A stretch of DNA of 64,000 bases, from positions 1 through 64,000 of the forward strand of contig PAZC01000040.1 of the NCBI GenBank assembly GCA_002716045.1, given 5' to 3'. How positions within the stretch are numbered: position 1 is the stretch's first letter; each line of letters begins with the position of its first letter. The notes below the pieces were generated by a model. It was given only the letters and a program-made list of their open reading frames with translations. It was not told where the DNA came from and ran no database searches. The stretch is from Opitutia bacterium. GTDB lineage: Bacteria; Verrucomicrobiota; Verrucomicrobiia; Opitutales; Seribacteraceae. A program made the translations under genes and the position numbers. Shown piece by piece: positions 1-8,749 of the stretch.

Positions 1-1778
1 AAATGCTTCCAATAGCGATTTACCAAGGTATGCGCGAAGAAGGGGTTTTTCTCCTGGGACATCCAGTCGACGAGGGCGTGCCGAGGGTCGTCGTCGACCA
101 GAAGCTCGGGGGGTTTCGCCCCTAAGCCGGCAGGATGGACGGGTTGGTTGTTTTTCTTGTTGGTGGCCTTGGCCAAGCCGCGCTTGTGGAAAATCACGTC
201 CTCGTCCGGATAACGGCTCTTCTCGCGCCCGACCTGGGAGAAGAAGGCGGCCAGCTTGTAGTAGTCCTCCTGACTCCACTTTTCGAAGGGATGGTGGTGA
301 CACTGGGCGCACTGGATGCGCGTGCCGAGAAAGAGCTGGGCGGTGTCCTCGAGTTGGTTCTGGACGGTCTTCACTTCACGGTACCATGCGACAGCGGGGT
401 TGTGGAGCATTTCCCCGGAGGCCCCGACCACCTCGCGCACGAACTGGTCATAGGGCTTGTTTTGTTGCAGACTGTCGCGAATCCAAGCGTGAAAGGCGAA
501 GTTGCCCCGTTGGTAAGAGGTCTTGGTTCGCTTGTTGCGAAGCAGGGAGGACCACTTGTTTGCAAAGTAATTGGCATAGTCGGTACTGGCCAAAAGGCGA
601 TCGATCAACTGGTCACGTTTCTTGGGATCCTTGCTTTCCAGAAAGGTCTTGGTTTCCTCGATGGTAGGCAAGCGGCCTGCAACGTCTATGGTCACGCGGC
701 GAATGAAAGTGGAATCGTCGGAATTTTCAGAGGGAGGCATGCCCACGGCCTTGAGTTTGGTGAAAACATGCTCGTCAACGTAATTTACCGGTGTGGGCAA
801 GTTATCGACCGGTGCCCCCAATGGCACGATCGCGCGGTAAACAGATACCTTGTCTTGGTAGCGAACCATCACACCGAGATCTCCCGGTTGTTCGAACACG
901 GCGACGTGACCGTTCTCATCTACCTCGCCAACCTCCTCGTCATTCACTTCGTAGACGGATGAACGGGTCACGTCTTTCATCGAACCATCCGAATACTTAG
1001 CCGTGACCAAGAGTTGCTGCTCCCCCGTCATGTCCATTATACGGACGCCGGGATGGACGGATATGCCCTCCAATGTGGGATCGTCAGGCTTTCCGTATGG
1101 CATGCCTTGGGCAATCCAGGAACGAAGGAGGCGATAATCCAAGGAATCCTTCTCTATGCGGGAACCGCCGCCATGAGGCGACTGGTTGATGGCCTTGAGC
1201 AAAAGCAGGCTGTGATCAGGAGCGGCAGGGAACACCCGACGGCCGCGGGCTTCCTTCACGATGTATTCGTAGTCCTCTTGTGGTTCGAATCCGAGGAGCG
1301 AGAGGCGAAATCCGTTTTGACCGCCCGACTTGCCATGGCATCCACCGCCATTGCAACCATACTTGGTGAACAAAGGGGTGATTTCATTGGGGAAATTGAT
1401 TCGCTGAATGGCACTTGAATCCTCAACCGTAATTTCAGCTGTAGCAATTGAATCACCGTCAGCCTTTGCAGTGATTACCGCCTTGCCGTCCTCGACCGGA
1501 CTCACCCAACCCGTCTTGTCTATGACCACGATGCCTGCAGGTTCGGCATTATATTGAACCTGACGGGTCAAGTCACGTTTATCACCATCCAAATAAATCC
1601 CAGTGACGACCAATTGACGACGCGCATCGATGCCTTTCAATTTGAGGGAGTCACCCTCGAATGCGGAAAACGAAAGCGTGATTTTCTCCGGGTCGCCGAA
1701 ATCGGCGGCGTGAACAAGAGGCGAGAAGGCCAAGGAAGTGGTGATTGCGGCAAAGATGCCAAGTCGGGCAAAAGTCAT
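1..1778 (-). CDS. DUF1549/DUF1553 cytochrome-like exported protein (3' end beyond window)
   Basis: The frame is open from an ATG at 1778 to the left edge, so about 592 N-terminal residues are visible and the C-terminus is missing. It opens with a Sec-type signal peptide (MTFARLGIFAAITTSLAFS...HAA) and a bacterial Ig-like stretch. A CNGGGCH (CX4CH) motif follows near residue 143 and a second Ig-like segment lies after it. The DUF1549 core carries CAQCHHHPF near residue 490 and runs into the start of DUF1553. These are the usual parts of planctomycete/verrucomicrobial PSCyt-type proteins. The C-X-C-H motifs suggest haem binding, but this is unproven and the family function is unknown. Genes of this type usually sit beside DUF1501 genes, as here, 58 bp after one. 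Confidence 0.9.
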   Translation of the reverse strand, partial: MTFARLGIFAAITTSLAFSPLVHAADFGDPEKITLSFSAFEGDSLKLKGIDARRQLVVTGIYLDGDKRDLTRQVQYNAEPAGIVVIDKTGWVSPVEDGKAVITAKADGDSIATAEITVEDSSAIQRINFPNEITPLFTKYGCNGGGCHGKSGGQNGFRLSLLGFEPQEDYEYIVKEARGRRVFPAAPDHSLLLLKAINQSPHGGGSRIEKDSLDYRLLRSWIAQGMPYGKPDDPTLEGISVHPGVRIMDMTGEQQLLVTAKYSDGSMKDVTRSSVYEVNDEEVGEVDENGHVAVFEQPGDLGVMVRYQDKVSVYRAIVPLGAPVDNLPTPVNYVDEHVFTKLKAVGMPPSENSDDSTFIRRVTIDVAGRLPTIEETKTFLESKDPKKRDQLIDRLLASTDYANYFANKWSSLLRNKRTKTSYQRGNFAFHAWIRDSLQQNKPYDQFVREVVGASGEMLHNPAVAWYREVKTVQNQLEDTAQLFLGTRIQCAQCHHHPFEKWSQEDYYKLAAFFSQVGREKSRYPDEDVIFHKRGLAKATNKKNNQPVHPAGLGAKPPELLVDDDPRHALVDWMSQEKNPFFAHTLVNRYWKH

Positions 1779-1836
1779 GTTGTTTGAGCGCTGGATTGTT
1801 TCAGGTCTGTTGCTTTGTCTGAGTTTCGGGAACCGG

Positions 1837-3123
1837 TCAGCCAACCAGTTCGGAAAGAGGTCCGTGGCCATTTTCCACCAAATACTGCGGGCGACCGGAA
1901 AGGTCTTTCAATTGAGTCTTCGTAACGTCAATGCCCACGTTGTGGTAAAGCGTGGCGAATACTTCGCCCAAATAGACGGGACGATCGGCGGGCTCTCCGC
2001 CTTTGGGATCGGTGGTGCCTATGACTTGTCCATTCTTCATGCCTCCACCGGCAAGAAGCACCGACATGACGCGACTCCAGTGGTCGCGACCGGCGTTGCC
2101 ATTTATCTTGGGCGTGCGGCCGAACTCACCCCAAACAATAACTGTGACGTCATCCAACATGGAGCGATCTCGCAAGTCTTGGATTAGATTGGATACGCCC
2201 TTGTCCAAATTGGGGAGTCGAGAGTTGCGAAGATTAATGAAGTTCTTGCTATGCGTATCCCATCCTCCCGTGGTCAATGTTACGAAACGGGCTCCAGCTT
2301 CCACTACGCGGCGGGCCAAGAGGAAATTTTTGCAGTCATTGCCATACCGCTTGACTGTCTTGGCATCCTCGTTCTTCAGGTCCAGGGCCTTGGCCAGACG
2401 TTCCGAGGTAATGATGTCAAAAGCCTGACGATTGAATACGTCGAATCCGTTCATCATGCCACTGGCATCACAATCGCGGCGAAATTGGTCGAACCCCTTG
2501 AGCAAACCCATGCGGGAAGCGTAGCGATTCTCCTTCATGCCCGACTGGCGGGCCATGTCGTAACGGCCCTTGCCGCCACTGCTGAAGCCCGCATAGGCGG
2601 AACCCAAGAACCCGCCACCTTTGAGACCGCCTCCCATGTTGACGTAGCCGGGCGTGCCCAAGTGATCCCCTTGGACCTTGGAAACGATGGAACCGATGGA
2701 AGGCCAGCCACCGACAGGTTGCGGACCATTCTTCGGGCGACCCGTCATGCAATGGTAGGAACTATGGTTGTTCACCGTGTCGGCAATCGAACGAATGATA
2801 GAGCATTGATCCATTTGAGCGGCGATGCCCGGCAGGTGTTCGCAAATACGTATGCCAGGGACCTTGGTCGGAATAGAAGCGAACTCCCCGCGAAATTCGG
2901 AAGGGGCATCCTCCTTGAGGTCGAAAGTGTCCATATGAGAAGGACCTCCGGCGAGAAAAACCATGATGACGGCTTTCTGCGAGCCCTTCCCTTGCGCCTT
3001 CTCCGCTTGGAGCAAACCCGGCAAACTCAAGCCTCCCATGCCCAATGCGCCGATCTTCAAAAAATCGCGTCTGGCGACTCCGTCACAAAATCCCCGTTGC
3101 TTGCCTCCGTTAACGTTCAACAT
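1837..3123 (-). CDS. DUF1501 family protein, Tat-exported
   Basis: A 428-residue DUF1501 protein, a family related to the alkaline phosphatase/sulfatase fold but without an assigned reaction. The N-terminus carries a twin-arginine signal, ARRDFLKIGALGMGGLSLPGL, with the Arg pair at residues 18-19, so folded export is likely. Family landmarks include FLAGGPSHMDTFD near residue 55, GGWDTHSKNF in the middle and WGEFGRTPKINGNAGRDHW near residue 335. GGGAGG-like sequence (GGGAGGG) sits about 8 bases before the ATG, one of the few clear ribosome sites here. It lies between another DUF1501 gene and the DUF1549 gene on the same strand. The first 20 residues closely match those of the upstream paralogue, which suggests duplication. 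Confidence 0.93.
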   Translation of the reverse strand: MLNVNGGKQRGFCDGVARRDFLKIGALGMGGLSLPGLLQAEKAQGKGSQKAVIMVFLAGGPSHMDTFDLKEDAPSEFRGEFASIPTKVPGIRICEHLPGIAAQMDQCSIIRSIADTVNNHSSYHCMTGRPKNGPQPVGGWPSIGSIVSKVQGDHLGTPGYVNMGGGLKGGGFLGSAYAGFSSGGKGRYDMARQSGMKENRYASRMGLLKGFDQFRRDCDASGMMNGFDVFNRQAFDIITSERLAKALDLKNEDAKTVKRYGNDCKNFLLARRVVEAGARFVTLTTGGWDTHSKNFINLRNSRLPNLDKGVSNLIQDLRDRSMLDDVTVIVWGEFGRTPKINGNAGRDHWSRVMSVLLAGGGMKNGQVIGTTDPKGGEPADRPVYLGEVFATLYHNVGIDVTKTQLKDLSGRPQYLVENGHGPLSELVG

Positions 3124-3274
3124 GTCAAATACCCTCCCATGTCATTACTGTAACTTTGCGAATTATTGCATGCACAAATACAATAGAACATAACTATTAG
3201 TTTAAGACAATAACTTCTCGCCCGCACGAGGAGGCATGAAAATGGGCGAAGCGCCAAAACACGGCGCAGACATT

Positions 3275-4639
3275 CTAGCCCACTAATTCGGGCAGGGGTT
3301 TCCAGTCGTCGACCAAGTAATGAGGCCGCCCGGAAAGATCTTTCACGGTCGTGGCATGGGGATTTATGCCCAAGTGCTGATAAAGAGTGGCATGTACTTC
3401 GCCGAAATGAACCGGTCTTTCAGTCGGCTCGGCCGCCTTGGCATCGGTGGCGCCGATCATTTGGCCATGGTTCATGCCGCCTCCCGCGAAAAAGGCACAT
3501 CCGACCTGCGGCCAATGGTCCCGACCGCCGTCCTTGTTGATCACGGGGGTACGGCCAAATTCGCCCCAAGCAACCACCGCAACGTCATCCGCCATGCCTC
3601 GTTGGTGAAGATCCTCGATGAGGGCACTAAGGCCTTGATCGAAGATGGGAGCATGACCTTTAACGCCACCGGTGTTGTTGCTGTGAAAATCCCAACGCCC
3701 GAAATTCAGCGTGACGACACGAGCCCCGGCCTCGACCAATCGTCGAGCCAAGAGGAAATGTTCGTTGTTGCGAGGCGCTCCGTCACCTACGTTTTTCGGG
3801 TCGCCTTTGCCGTAGCGTTCCCGAACCTTCGGATCCTCATTGTCGAGATCGAGGGCTTCACCCAAAAGGGAGGAGGAGAGCACACCGAAGGCCTGTTGGG
3901 TGAAGGCGTCCATGGTTTCCAATTCATTACCTTGGTCCAACTTTCGCCGAAAGGCATCGAAGCCTGAAAGCAAGGACTGCCTTCTGTCCAGACGCGCAGA
4001 ACCGACGGGTTTGGGATCCATGTCCGTCCGGGCTGGGCCCGATGGACGAAACGGTCCATGCGAGGCACCCAAAAAGCCAGCCTCGCCCGGTGACCCATAA
4101 GGAGGATGGCCCGCCATGGGAGCCAATCCCACGAAGGGCGGCATCCCGGGAAACCTTGCGCCTGCAAGCTTGGAAACCGTGGAGCCAATGCTCGGCCAAT
4201 TGCCGGGAGGTTTCGGGTAAGGACGATCGAAAAAAGCGGAACCGGGACGTCCGGTATAACACATGAAGGAGTCGTGACTTCCGCTCGGAGCGCCCACGAG
4301 GGAGCGAATTCCGGTCCACTTGTCCATCACTTTGGCCATCATGGGGAGCGATTCGTTGATATGTATGCCCTTCACCTTCGTGGCAATCGGGCCAAATACA
4401 CTTCGCACCTCTTTGGGCGCGTCCGGTTTCGGGTCGATCAAGTCTTGGTGCGGAGGGGCCCCTGCCATGTAGATCATAATGACAGACTTGTTGGAATGCC
4501 CCAACCCAGCAGCCTTTTCGGCCTGAAGCAATTGAGAGAGATTAAGCCCACCCATGCCCAAGGCGCCGACGGTCAAGAAATCCCGTCGGCTCAAGCCGTC
4601 GCAAAAACGTCCTGCTCCTTTACCCTCGACGTTCAACAT
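3275..4639 (-). CDS. DUF1501 family protein, Tat-exported (second copy)
   Basis: A 454-residue DUF1501 paralogue. I chose the ATG at 4639 because it gives MLNVEGKGAGRFCDGLSRRDFL, which aligns with the downstream paralogue and places the Tat arginines at residues 18-19. A further in-frame start at 4741 would add 34 residues before the Tat signal and is unlikely. It shares the motifs YMAGAPPHQD, FGRWDFHSN and WGEFGRTPVINKDGGRDHW with the other copy and with the family. The gene is 152 bp upstream of the other DUF1501 gene. The gap contains a short GCGCC/GGCGC hairpin just after this stop, without a U-tract. Function is unknown. Confidence 0.93.
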   Translation of the reverse strand: MLNVEGKGAGRFCDGLSRRDFLTVGALGMGGLNLSQLLQAEKAAGLGHSNKSVIMIYMAGAPPHQDLIDPKPDAPKEVRSVFGPIATKVKGIHINESLPMMAKVMDKWTGIRSLVGAPSGSHDSFMCYTGRPGSAFFDRPYPKPPGNWPSIGSTVSKLAGARFPGMPPFVGLAPMAGHPPYGSPGEAGFLGASHGPFRPSGPARTDMDPKPVGSARLDRRQSLLSGFDAFRRKLDQGNELETMDAFTQQAFGVLSSSLLGEALDLDNEDPKVRERYGKGDPKNVGDGAPRNNEHFLLARRLVEAGARVVTLNFGRWDFHSNNTGGVKGHAPIFDQGLSALIEDLHQRGMADDVAVVAWGEFGRTPVINKDGGRDHWPQVGCAFFAGGGMNHGQMIGATDAKAAEPTERPVHFGEVHATLYQHLGINPHATTVKDLSGRPHYLVDDWKPLPELVG

Positions 4640-4765
4640 GAGATTGATCTTGAGAGATTCATTGATTGCACGCAATGCAAACCAACCATTCAAAGCATAA
4701 CCAAAAACCTGCGAAGCGCCACCGAACAATCCGAAAATCAAGTTTCAGGTGGCCCGTTACTCAAC

Positions 4766-5755
4766 TCAATCGGGAGCCAGAGCCATCACGGCCCAGCAGG
4801 TCGCAGCAATTGATATGAACTGGTCCTTGCCGTGAGGAAATTCACTGTCGAGTGGTTTCTGGATCGGCTTGCTGCGTGTCTTGACCAACCAGGAACCGTC
4901 CTTCAGTTGGTTGTCCAGCAGCCACTTCTCACCCAAGGAAATGGCCTTGGGCACGGGTTGCGGCACACCGCTTTCCTTCAAGGCAAAGAGTGCAAGCGAA
5001 GTAGCGTAAGCATCGCTCGCCATGTCAGGCAGCTGACCCCAGCCATTATCCTCGCGTTGCAGGGCGAGCAAAGCCCGAGACGCTTCGCCTGCCTGCCCTG
5101 CCTTCGGGACGCCGCCCCAGTGAAGTCCAAGCAGCTTGAAGGCATGATCCTCTGTTGAACTGGGCGGGAACTCCTTCATCCATTGGAGTGCCTTTGCCAT
5201 CGCGCCTTGCCGTTCATCGGTCCCGCCATAGGCTTGCAGTCCCCTGTAGGACAGAGCGGTGGCGGCGAAATGGCTGTCCTCGATCGGCGGTCGATGATTG
5301 ATGATCTTCCACGACCCGTCCTTCTTTTGGGACTTGAGCAGGTAACGAACCAAAGACTGGGTCACTTCATCGGCAGGCTCCCCCGCCGCGGACAAGCTGG
5401 TGAGGGCATAACCTGCATTATAGGGTCCGCCCGGCACACCCTTCCCTTGAAGCAAAAGTTTGCTTCGTCCACCAAAGTAATCGAGGGAGAACTTGACCTG
5501 CGTCGCGATAGAATCCTGAGCCACCTTGAGGCCGAAGTCCCGTGATCTTCCCAACGCCATCATCGCCAGGGCTTGATGGTGACAAGAGAAGCAATCACGC
5601 TTCTCCACGTAGGCGAGGACGCTCTTCTCGATCAAGGGAATGGCCCGAGAAACCGCCTCGCCTGCGGGCGAACTCGTTTCCTTGGCCGACAATGCTCCCC
5701 AACCCGACGAAAAGGTTGCCAGTACGAGCAAAAAACGAAAGGGGAAGATTCTCAT
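4766..5755 (-). CDS. Terpene-cyclase/prenyltransferase-fold repeat protein with CxxCH motif
   Basis: A protein of about 329 residues with an N-terminal signal peptide (MRIFPFRFLLVLATFSSG...ALSA). A CFSCHH motif at residues 55-60 resembles a c-type haem site. The rest is a series of alpha-helical repeats of the squalene-hopene cyclase/prenyltransferase beta type, with QKDGSWKI, QREDNGWGQL and LKDGSWLV marking successive repeats. The DXDD motif of true hopene cyclases is not seen, so a catalytic cyclase is unlikely. Such CxxCH plus cyclase-repeat proteins occur beside DUF1501/DUF1549 genes in PVC bacteria. ATG 5755 was preferred over GTG 5761 (2 residues longer). It is the first gene of the apparent left-end cluster, read toward position 1. 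Confidence 0.8.
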   Translation of the reverse strand: MRIFPFRFLLVLATFSSGWGALSAKETSSPAGEAVSRAIPLIEKSVLAYVEKRDCFSCHHQALAMMALGRSRDFGLKVAQDSIATQVKFSLDYFGGRSKLLLQGKGVPGGPYNAGYALTSLSAAGEPADEVTQSLVRYLLKSQKKDGSWKIINHRPPIEDSHFAATALSYRGLQAYGGTDERQGAMAKALQWMKEFPPSSTEDHAFKLLGLHWGGVPKAGQAGEASRALLALQREDNGWGQLPDMASDAYATSLALFALKESGVPQPVPKAISLGEKWLLDNQLKDGSWLVKTRSKPIQKPLDSEFPHGKDQFISIAATCWAVMALAPD

Positions 5756-5838
5756 CTTCACTCAAGCCTTGCAGGAACCCGTCACAATTCCAAGGAATAG
5801 ATTGTTTCAAACAAAGGGTCGCGAAGAGCAAGCATAGC

Positions 5839-7920
5839 TTAATCGCGGACCGGTTTCCTAACGGAATAAGCCTTGCTGCCCAAACCCAGTGCCTCGACCG
5901 CTTTAGCGGGGAAAGGGTCGTACTTCCCCTCGGGTTGGTAGAGGACGACGCGGCAACGCTCGGCGGCAAGAGCAACCGCTTGGGGAAGATTGAGGTGTCG
6001 CAACACATGGAGATAGGCGGGGCCTTCCATATGGCTGGCGGAGAGGTCGTGGAGATCAAGACGAGTGACTTTGGGAGTGAAGAGCGATGCGTACAGAAGA
6101 TTGGCCGCCATGTGACCGTGGGCCTGCATCCAAAGAGGCGTTTTGGCGAAGCCGTCCACCTTTCTGAGCGCCTCTGCGGAACGGATAACGTCGAGGACGC
6201 GCATGCCGTCGAGGGTTTGGCCGAGCAGGTAAAAGCGGCGGCGAATATGGTTCTGTTTGCGGGCGTCTCCCGACCAAGCGGTGAGTCCTATGCCACGTGG
6301 GGCGACGTATGCCATGGCCCATTCCTGATTCTTGAACATGCGTTTTTCAGAGGCGAAGGCATCGGCATCGTGGGCGGGAAGTTCGTCCAGCTCGCCCAAG
6401 ACCTTGGAGAAGGGTTTGCCATATGTAGCGGCGAACTCGCCCCACCCTTTTTCGTCGAGGACGTTGAGGACGACGAGGTCGAGATCCTTGCGAGGGAGTC
6501 CCTTGCGGTGGACTACGAAAAGGCGGAGGTTCCACGGTTCCTGCGAAACAAAGTCATAAGCGGAGAAGGCAACGTCGTCCGACTGCATCCCGATCACCTT
6601 CCGAACAGTTACGGGATGAGGTTTGTCAGGCCATGCCAGAAAAACGTTTTTCTTGAGACCGCTTATGGTGTTTTCGCGAAAAGTGGCCCAGACCTTCTTG
6701 TTCTCTGGAATAGCAGGTGGAGCGATCGGCGGCACGAAGGTTTCATGTATCGTGCTGGTGATTTGATTCTCGGGAAGTTTGTCGAAGACTTTCAATTCCT
6801 CGGGCTCGAAATACTTCACGGCGGGCTTGTCAATGAGTGGTCGCTCATTCTTGAGGAAGCGGTTGAACCATGAAAAGGCATGCACCCGAAGGTCCTGCGT
6901 GTCCTTGTGCGGGCCTTCTGCAATCTGGAGGCCGAGCTTGCTGGAGGCGCCGAGCATATCATAGACCCGCTTCGTCTTGCGGTGCACCTCGACAACACCA
7001 TCGAGGGGAAAAATACGGTCCTTGTCGGTGTTCGAAATGAGCAGGGCCCGCGGGGCCACGAGCGAGGATATCAAGGCGAAGTCCCAACCTTGGGAATTCA
7101 CCTGGTACATGCAGTCGCAATGGCCCTCGACGCATCCGTCGACGACGTGGTTGCGCATACTGGTGATGCCCGCCACGGGGACGGCGGCCTTGACCCGCTC
7201 GTCTAGGGCGGCCACCCACCAACTGTAGGCGCCCCCACCCGACCGGCCGGTCACGCCAATGCGTTCACCGTCCACTTCGGAACGGGACTGCAGGTAATCT
7301 ATGCCTCGAATGCCATTCCAAGCCTCCACACCAGCAGGTGTGTATCCACGAGACGCCCACCACCACATGTTCTTGGAATAGATGCCGTGGTGAAGTCCCT
7401 CGATCTCGCCCAGTTGAATGGTATCTATGGTGAGGCAAACGTAGCCATGCCTTGCGAACCATGATCCGTGGTGATGGTAGTGCACCTTGTTGCCGTAGCT
7501 GATGCCGTCCTTCTTCACCCGGCCATGCCCACAGACATAGAGTATGGCGGGAAATTTCTGGTTAGGTTTGCGATCGGCGGGAAGATAAAGGTTGCCCGTT
7601 ACGTATAAGCCGGGACTCGATTGGTAGTGCAATTTCTCGACCATAAAGCCCTCCTCTTCCACTTTGCCGGTGATGGTCGCCTTCAGATCTGTTCGGGGTC
7701 GATTGGGATCGAGACCCAACATATGGAAGAGCTGCTTTCGATAGATGTCCTTCTTAGCCGACCAGTCCGCCGCGTTCTTCACCTCGGCGAGAAAACCCGC
7801 TTCGATCTTGGTCGTCTCGAGCTCGAAATATTCCTTGAGAGCGTCGTCGCCGGGATTGGCGAAAACTCCAGAAGCAAAAGAAGCAAGGGGGAGGAGCAAG
7901 CAAGGGGCATACGGTTTCAT
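5839..7920 (-). CDS. Exported alpha/beta hydrolase, acetylxylan-esterase-like
   Basis: A 693-residue exported hydrolase. The ATG at 7920 gives a good signal peptide (MKPYAPCLLLPLASFASGVFA); an ATG 20 residues upstream would bury it. The first half is an alpha/beta-hydrolase of the AXE1/dienelactone type: YVCGHG, then the nucleophile elbow GRSGGGAY with Ser227. The second half (about residues 430-690) contains a second, weaker hydrolase-like segment with AHGHMAANLL but no clear GxSxG. Two-part proteins of this kind are common in marine Verrucomicrobiota and Planctomycetes and are usually linked to acetylated or sulfated polysaccharide use. The substrate here is not readable from sequence. It is divergent from the SGNH hydrolase at 8048. 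Confidence 0.82.
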   Translation of the reverse strand: MKPYAPCLLLPLASFASGVFANPGDDALKEYFELETTKIEAGFLAEVKNAADWSAKKDIYRKQLFHMLGLDPNRPRTDLKATITGKVEEEGFMVEKLHYQSSPGLYVTGNLYLPADRKPNQKFPAILYVCGHGRVKKDGISYGNKVHYHHHGSWFARHGYVCLTIDTIQLGEIEGLHHGIYSKNMWWWASRGYTPAGVEAWNGIRGIDYLQSRSEVDGERIGVTGRSGGGAYSWWVAALDERVKAAVPVAGITSMRNHVVDGCVEGHCDCMYQVNSQGWDFALISSLVAPRALLISNTDKDRIFPLDGVVEVHRKTKRVYDMLGASSKLGLQIAEGPHKDTQDLRVHAFSWFNRFLKNERPLIDKPAVKYFEPEELKVFDKLPENQITSTIHETFVPPIAPPAIPENKKVWATFRENTISGLKKNVFLAWPDKPHPVTVRKVIGMQSDDVAFSAYDFVSQEPWNLRLFVVHRKGLPRKDLDLVVLNVLDEKGWGEFAATYGKPFSKVLGELDELPAHDADAFASEKRMFKNQEWAMAYVAPRGIGLTAWSGDARKQNHIRRRFYLLGQTLDGMRVLDVIRSAEALRKVDGFAKTPLWMQAHGHMAANLLYASLFTPKVTRLDLHDLSASHMEGPAYLHVLRHLNLPQAVALAAERCRVVLYQPEGKYDPFPAKAVEALGLGSKAYSVRKPVRD

Positions 7921-8047
7921 GGCATGAGTTTCGGGAAGAGAGCGAGAACGGTCAAACTCGAAGGAGCGCGAACAAGTCAATTGGGGAAATCAGGACAAAG
8001 GGGAATACGCGCTTGCCCGCAACTGCCTTTCTACCAACCTTATCACC

Positions 8048-8749
8048 ATGAAACAAATATTCGCCTTCATCCTGATGGCCTGCCTGATAGGCGGAACCCT
8101 TTTCGCCCAAGAGGCAAAGAAACCGAAACGGATCAGCCCGCTGACTTCGATCAAGGACGTCGCGGGCTTGCCCCGGGTCCTAATCATAGGGGACTCCATT
8201 TCGATCGGGTATACTTTGCCCACTCGCGCCTTGCTCAAGGGGAAGGTGAACCTGCACAGGATACCGACCAACGGCGGCCCGACGACCAAGGGCGTTGCGG
8301 AAATCGACAAATGGCTGGGTGACGGGAAGTGGGATCTCATCCACTTCAACTGGGGTCTGCACGACCTGAAGTACATGGGGCCCAACGGTGAAAACCTGTT
8401 TCCCAAGGAAAAGGGCGGAAAGGTACAGGTGCCGATCGACGAATATGAAAAAAATCTGCACAAACTCGTTGCCCGCATGAAGAAAACCGGTGCCAAGTTG
8501 GTCTGGCGGAATACCACACCAGTGCCTCCGGGTTCAAAGGGTCGTTACGTGGGAGATTCGGTTCGATTCAACGAAGCCGCCGCTCGAGTTATGAAAAAGC
8601 ACGGCGTGCCCACGCTGGACCTGTTCACAATGAGCAAGGAACGAATGAAAGAGCTCATGCGGCCAGCCAACGTGCACTACTTTCCCGAAGGCTCGAAGGC
8701 TCTCGCCGAAGTGGTCGCCAAGGATATCCTGAAGCGCTTGAAGGACTAG
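8048..8749 (+). CDS. SGNH/GDSL-family hydrolase, exported
   Basis: A 233-residue protein with a signal peptide (MKQIFAFILMACLIGGTLFAQ). The SGNH block I nucleophile is in IIGDSIS (Ser50). Block III is FNWGLHDLKY, with His where many members have Asn. The C-terminal NVHYFPEG supplies the likely catalytic His. These enzymes hydrolyse esters such as acetyl groups on glycans, and the opposite-strand neighbour is also an esterase type. Its stop codon overlaps the stop of the subtilase gene on the other strand by 4 bp. No Shine-Dalgarno sequence is visible. Confidence 0.85.
   Translation: MKQIFAFILMACLIGGTLFAQEAKKPKRISPLTSIKDVAGLPRVLIIGDSISIGYTLPTRALLKGKVNLHRIPTNGGPTTKGVAEIDKWLGDGKWDLIHFNWGLHDLKYMGPNGENLFPKEKGGKVQVPIDEYEKNLHKLVARMKKTGAKLVWRNTTPVPPGSKGRYVGDSVRFNEAAARVMKKHGVPTLDLFTMSKERMKELMRPANVHYFPEGSKALAEVVAKDILKRLKD

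Noticed and set aside
135-962. Long open frame on the plus strand opposite the DUF1549 gene
   Set aside because: The minus strand reads a DUF1549 protein with signal peptide and conserved motifs over the same bases. The plus frame has no recognisable features and is a shadow.
5542-6873. 443-codon open frame on the plus strand
   Set aside because: It runs opposite the acetylxylan-esterase-like gene and the 5' end of the cyclase-repeat gene, both with clear family motifs. No signal or domain is visible in the plus frame.
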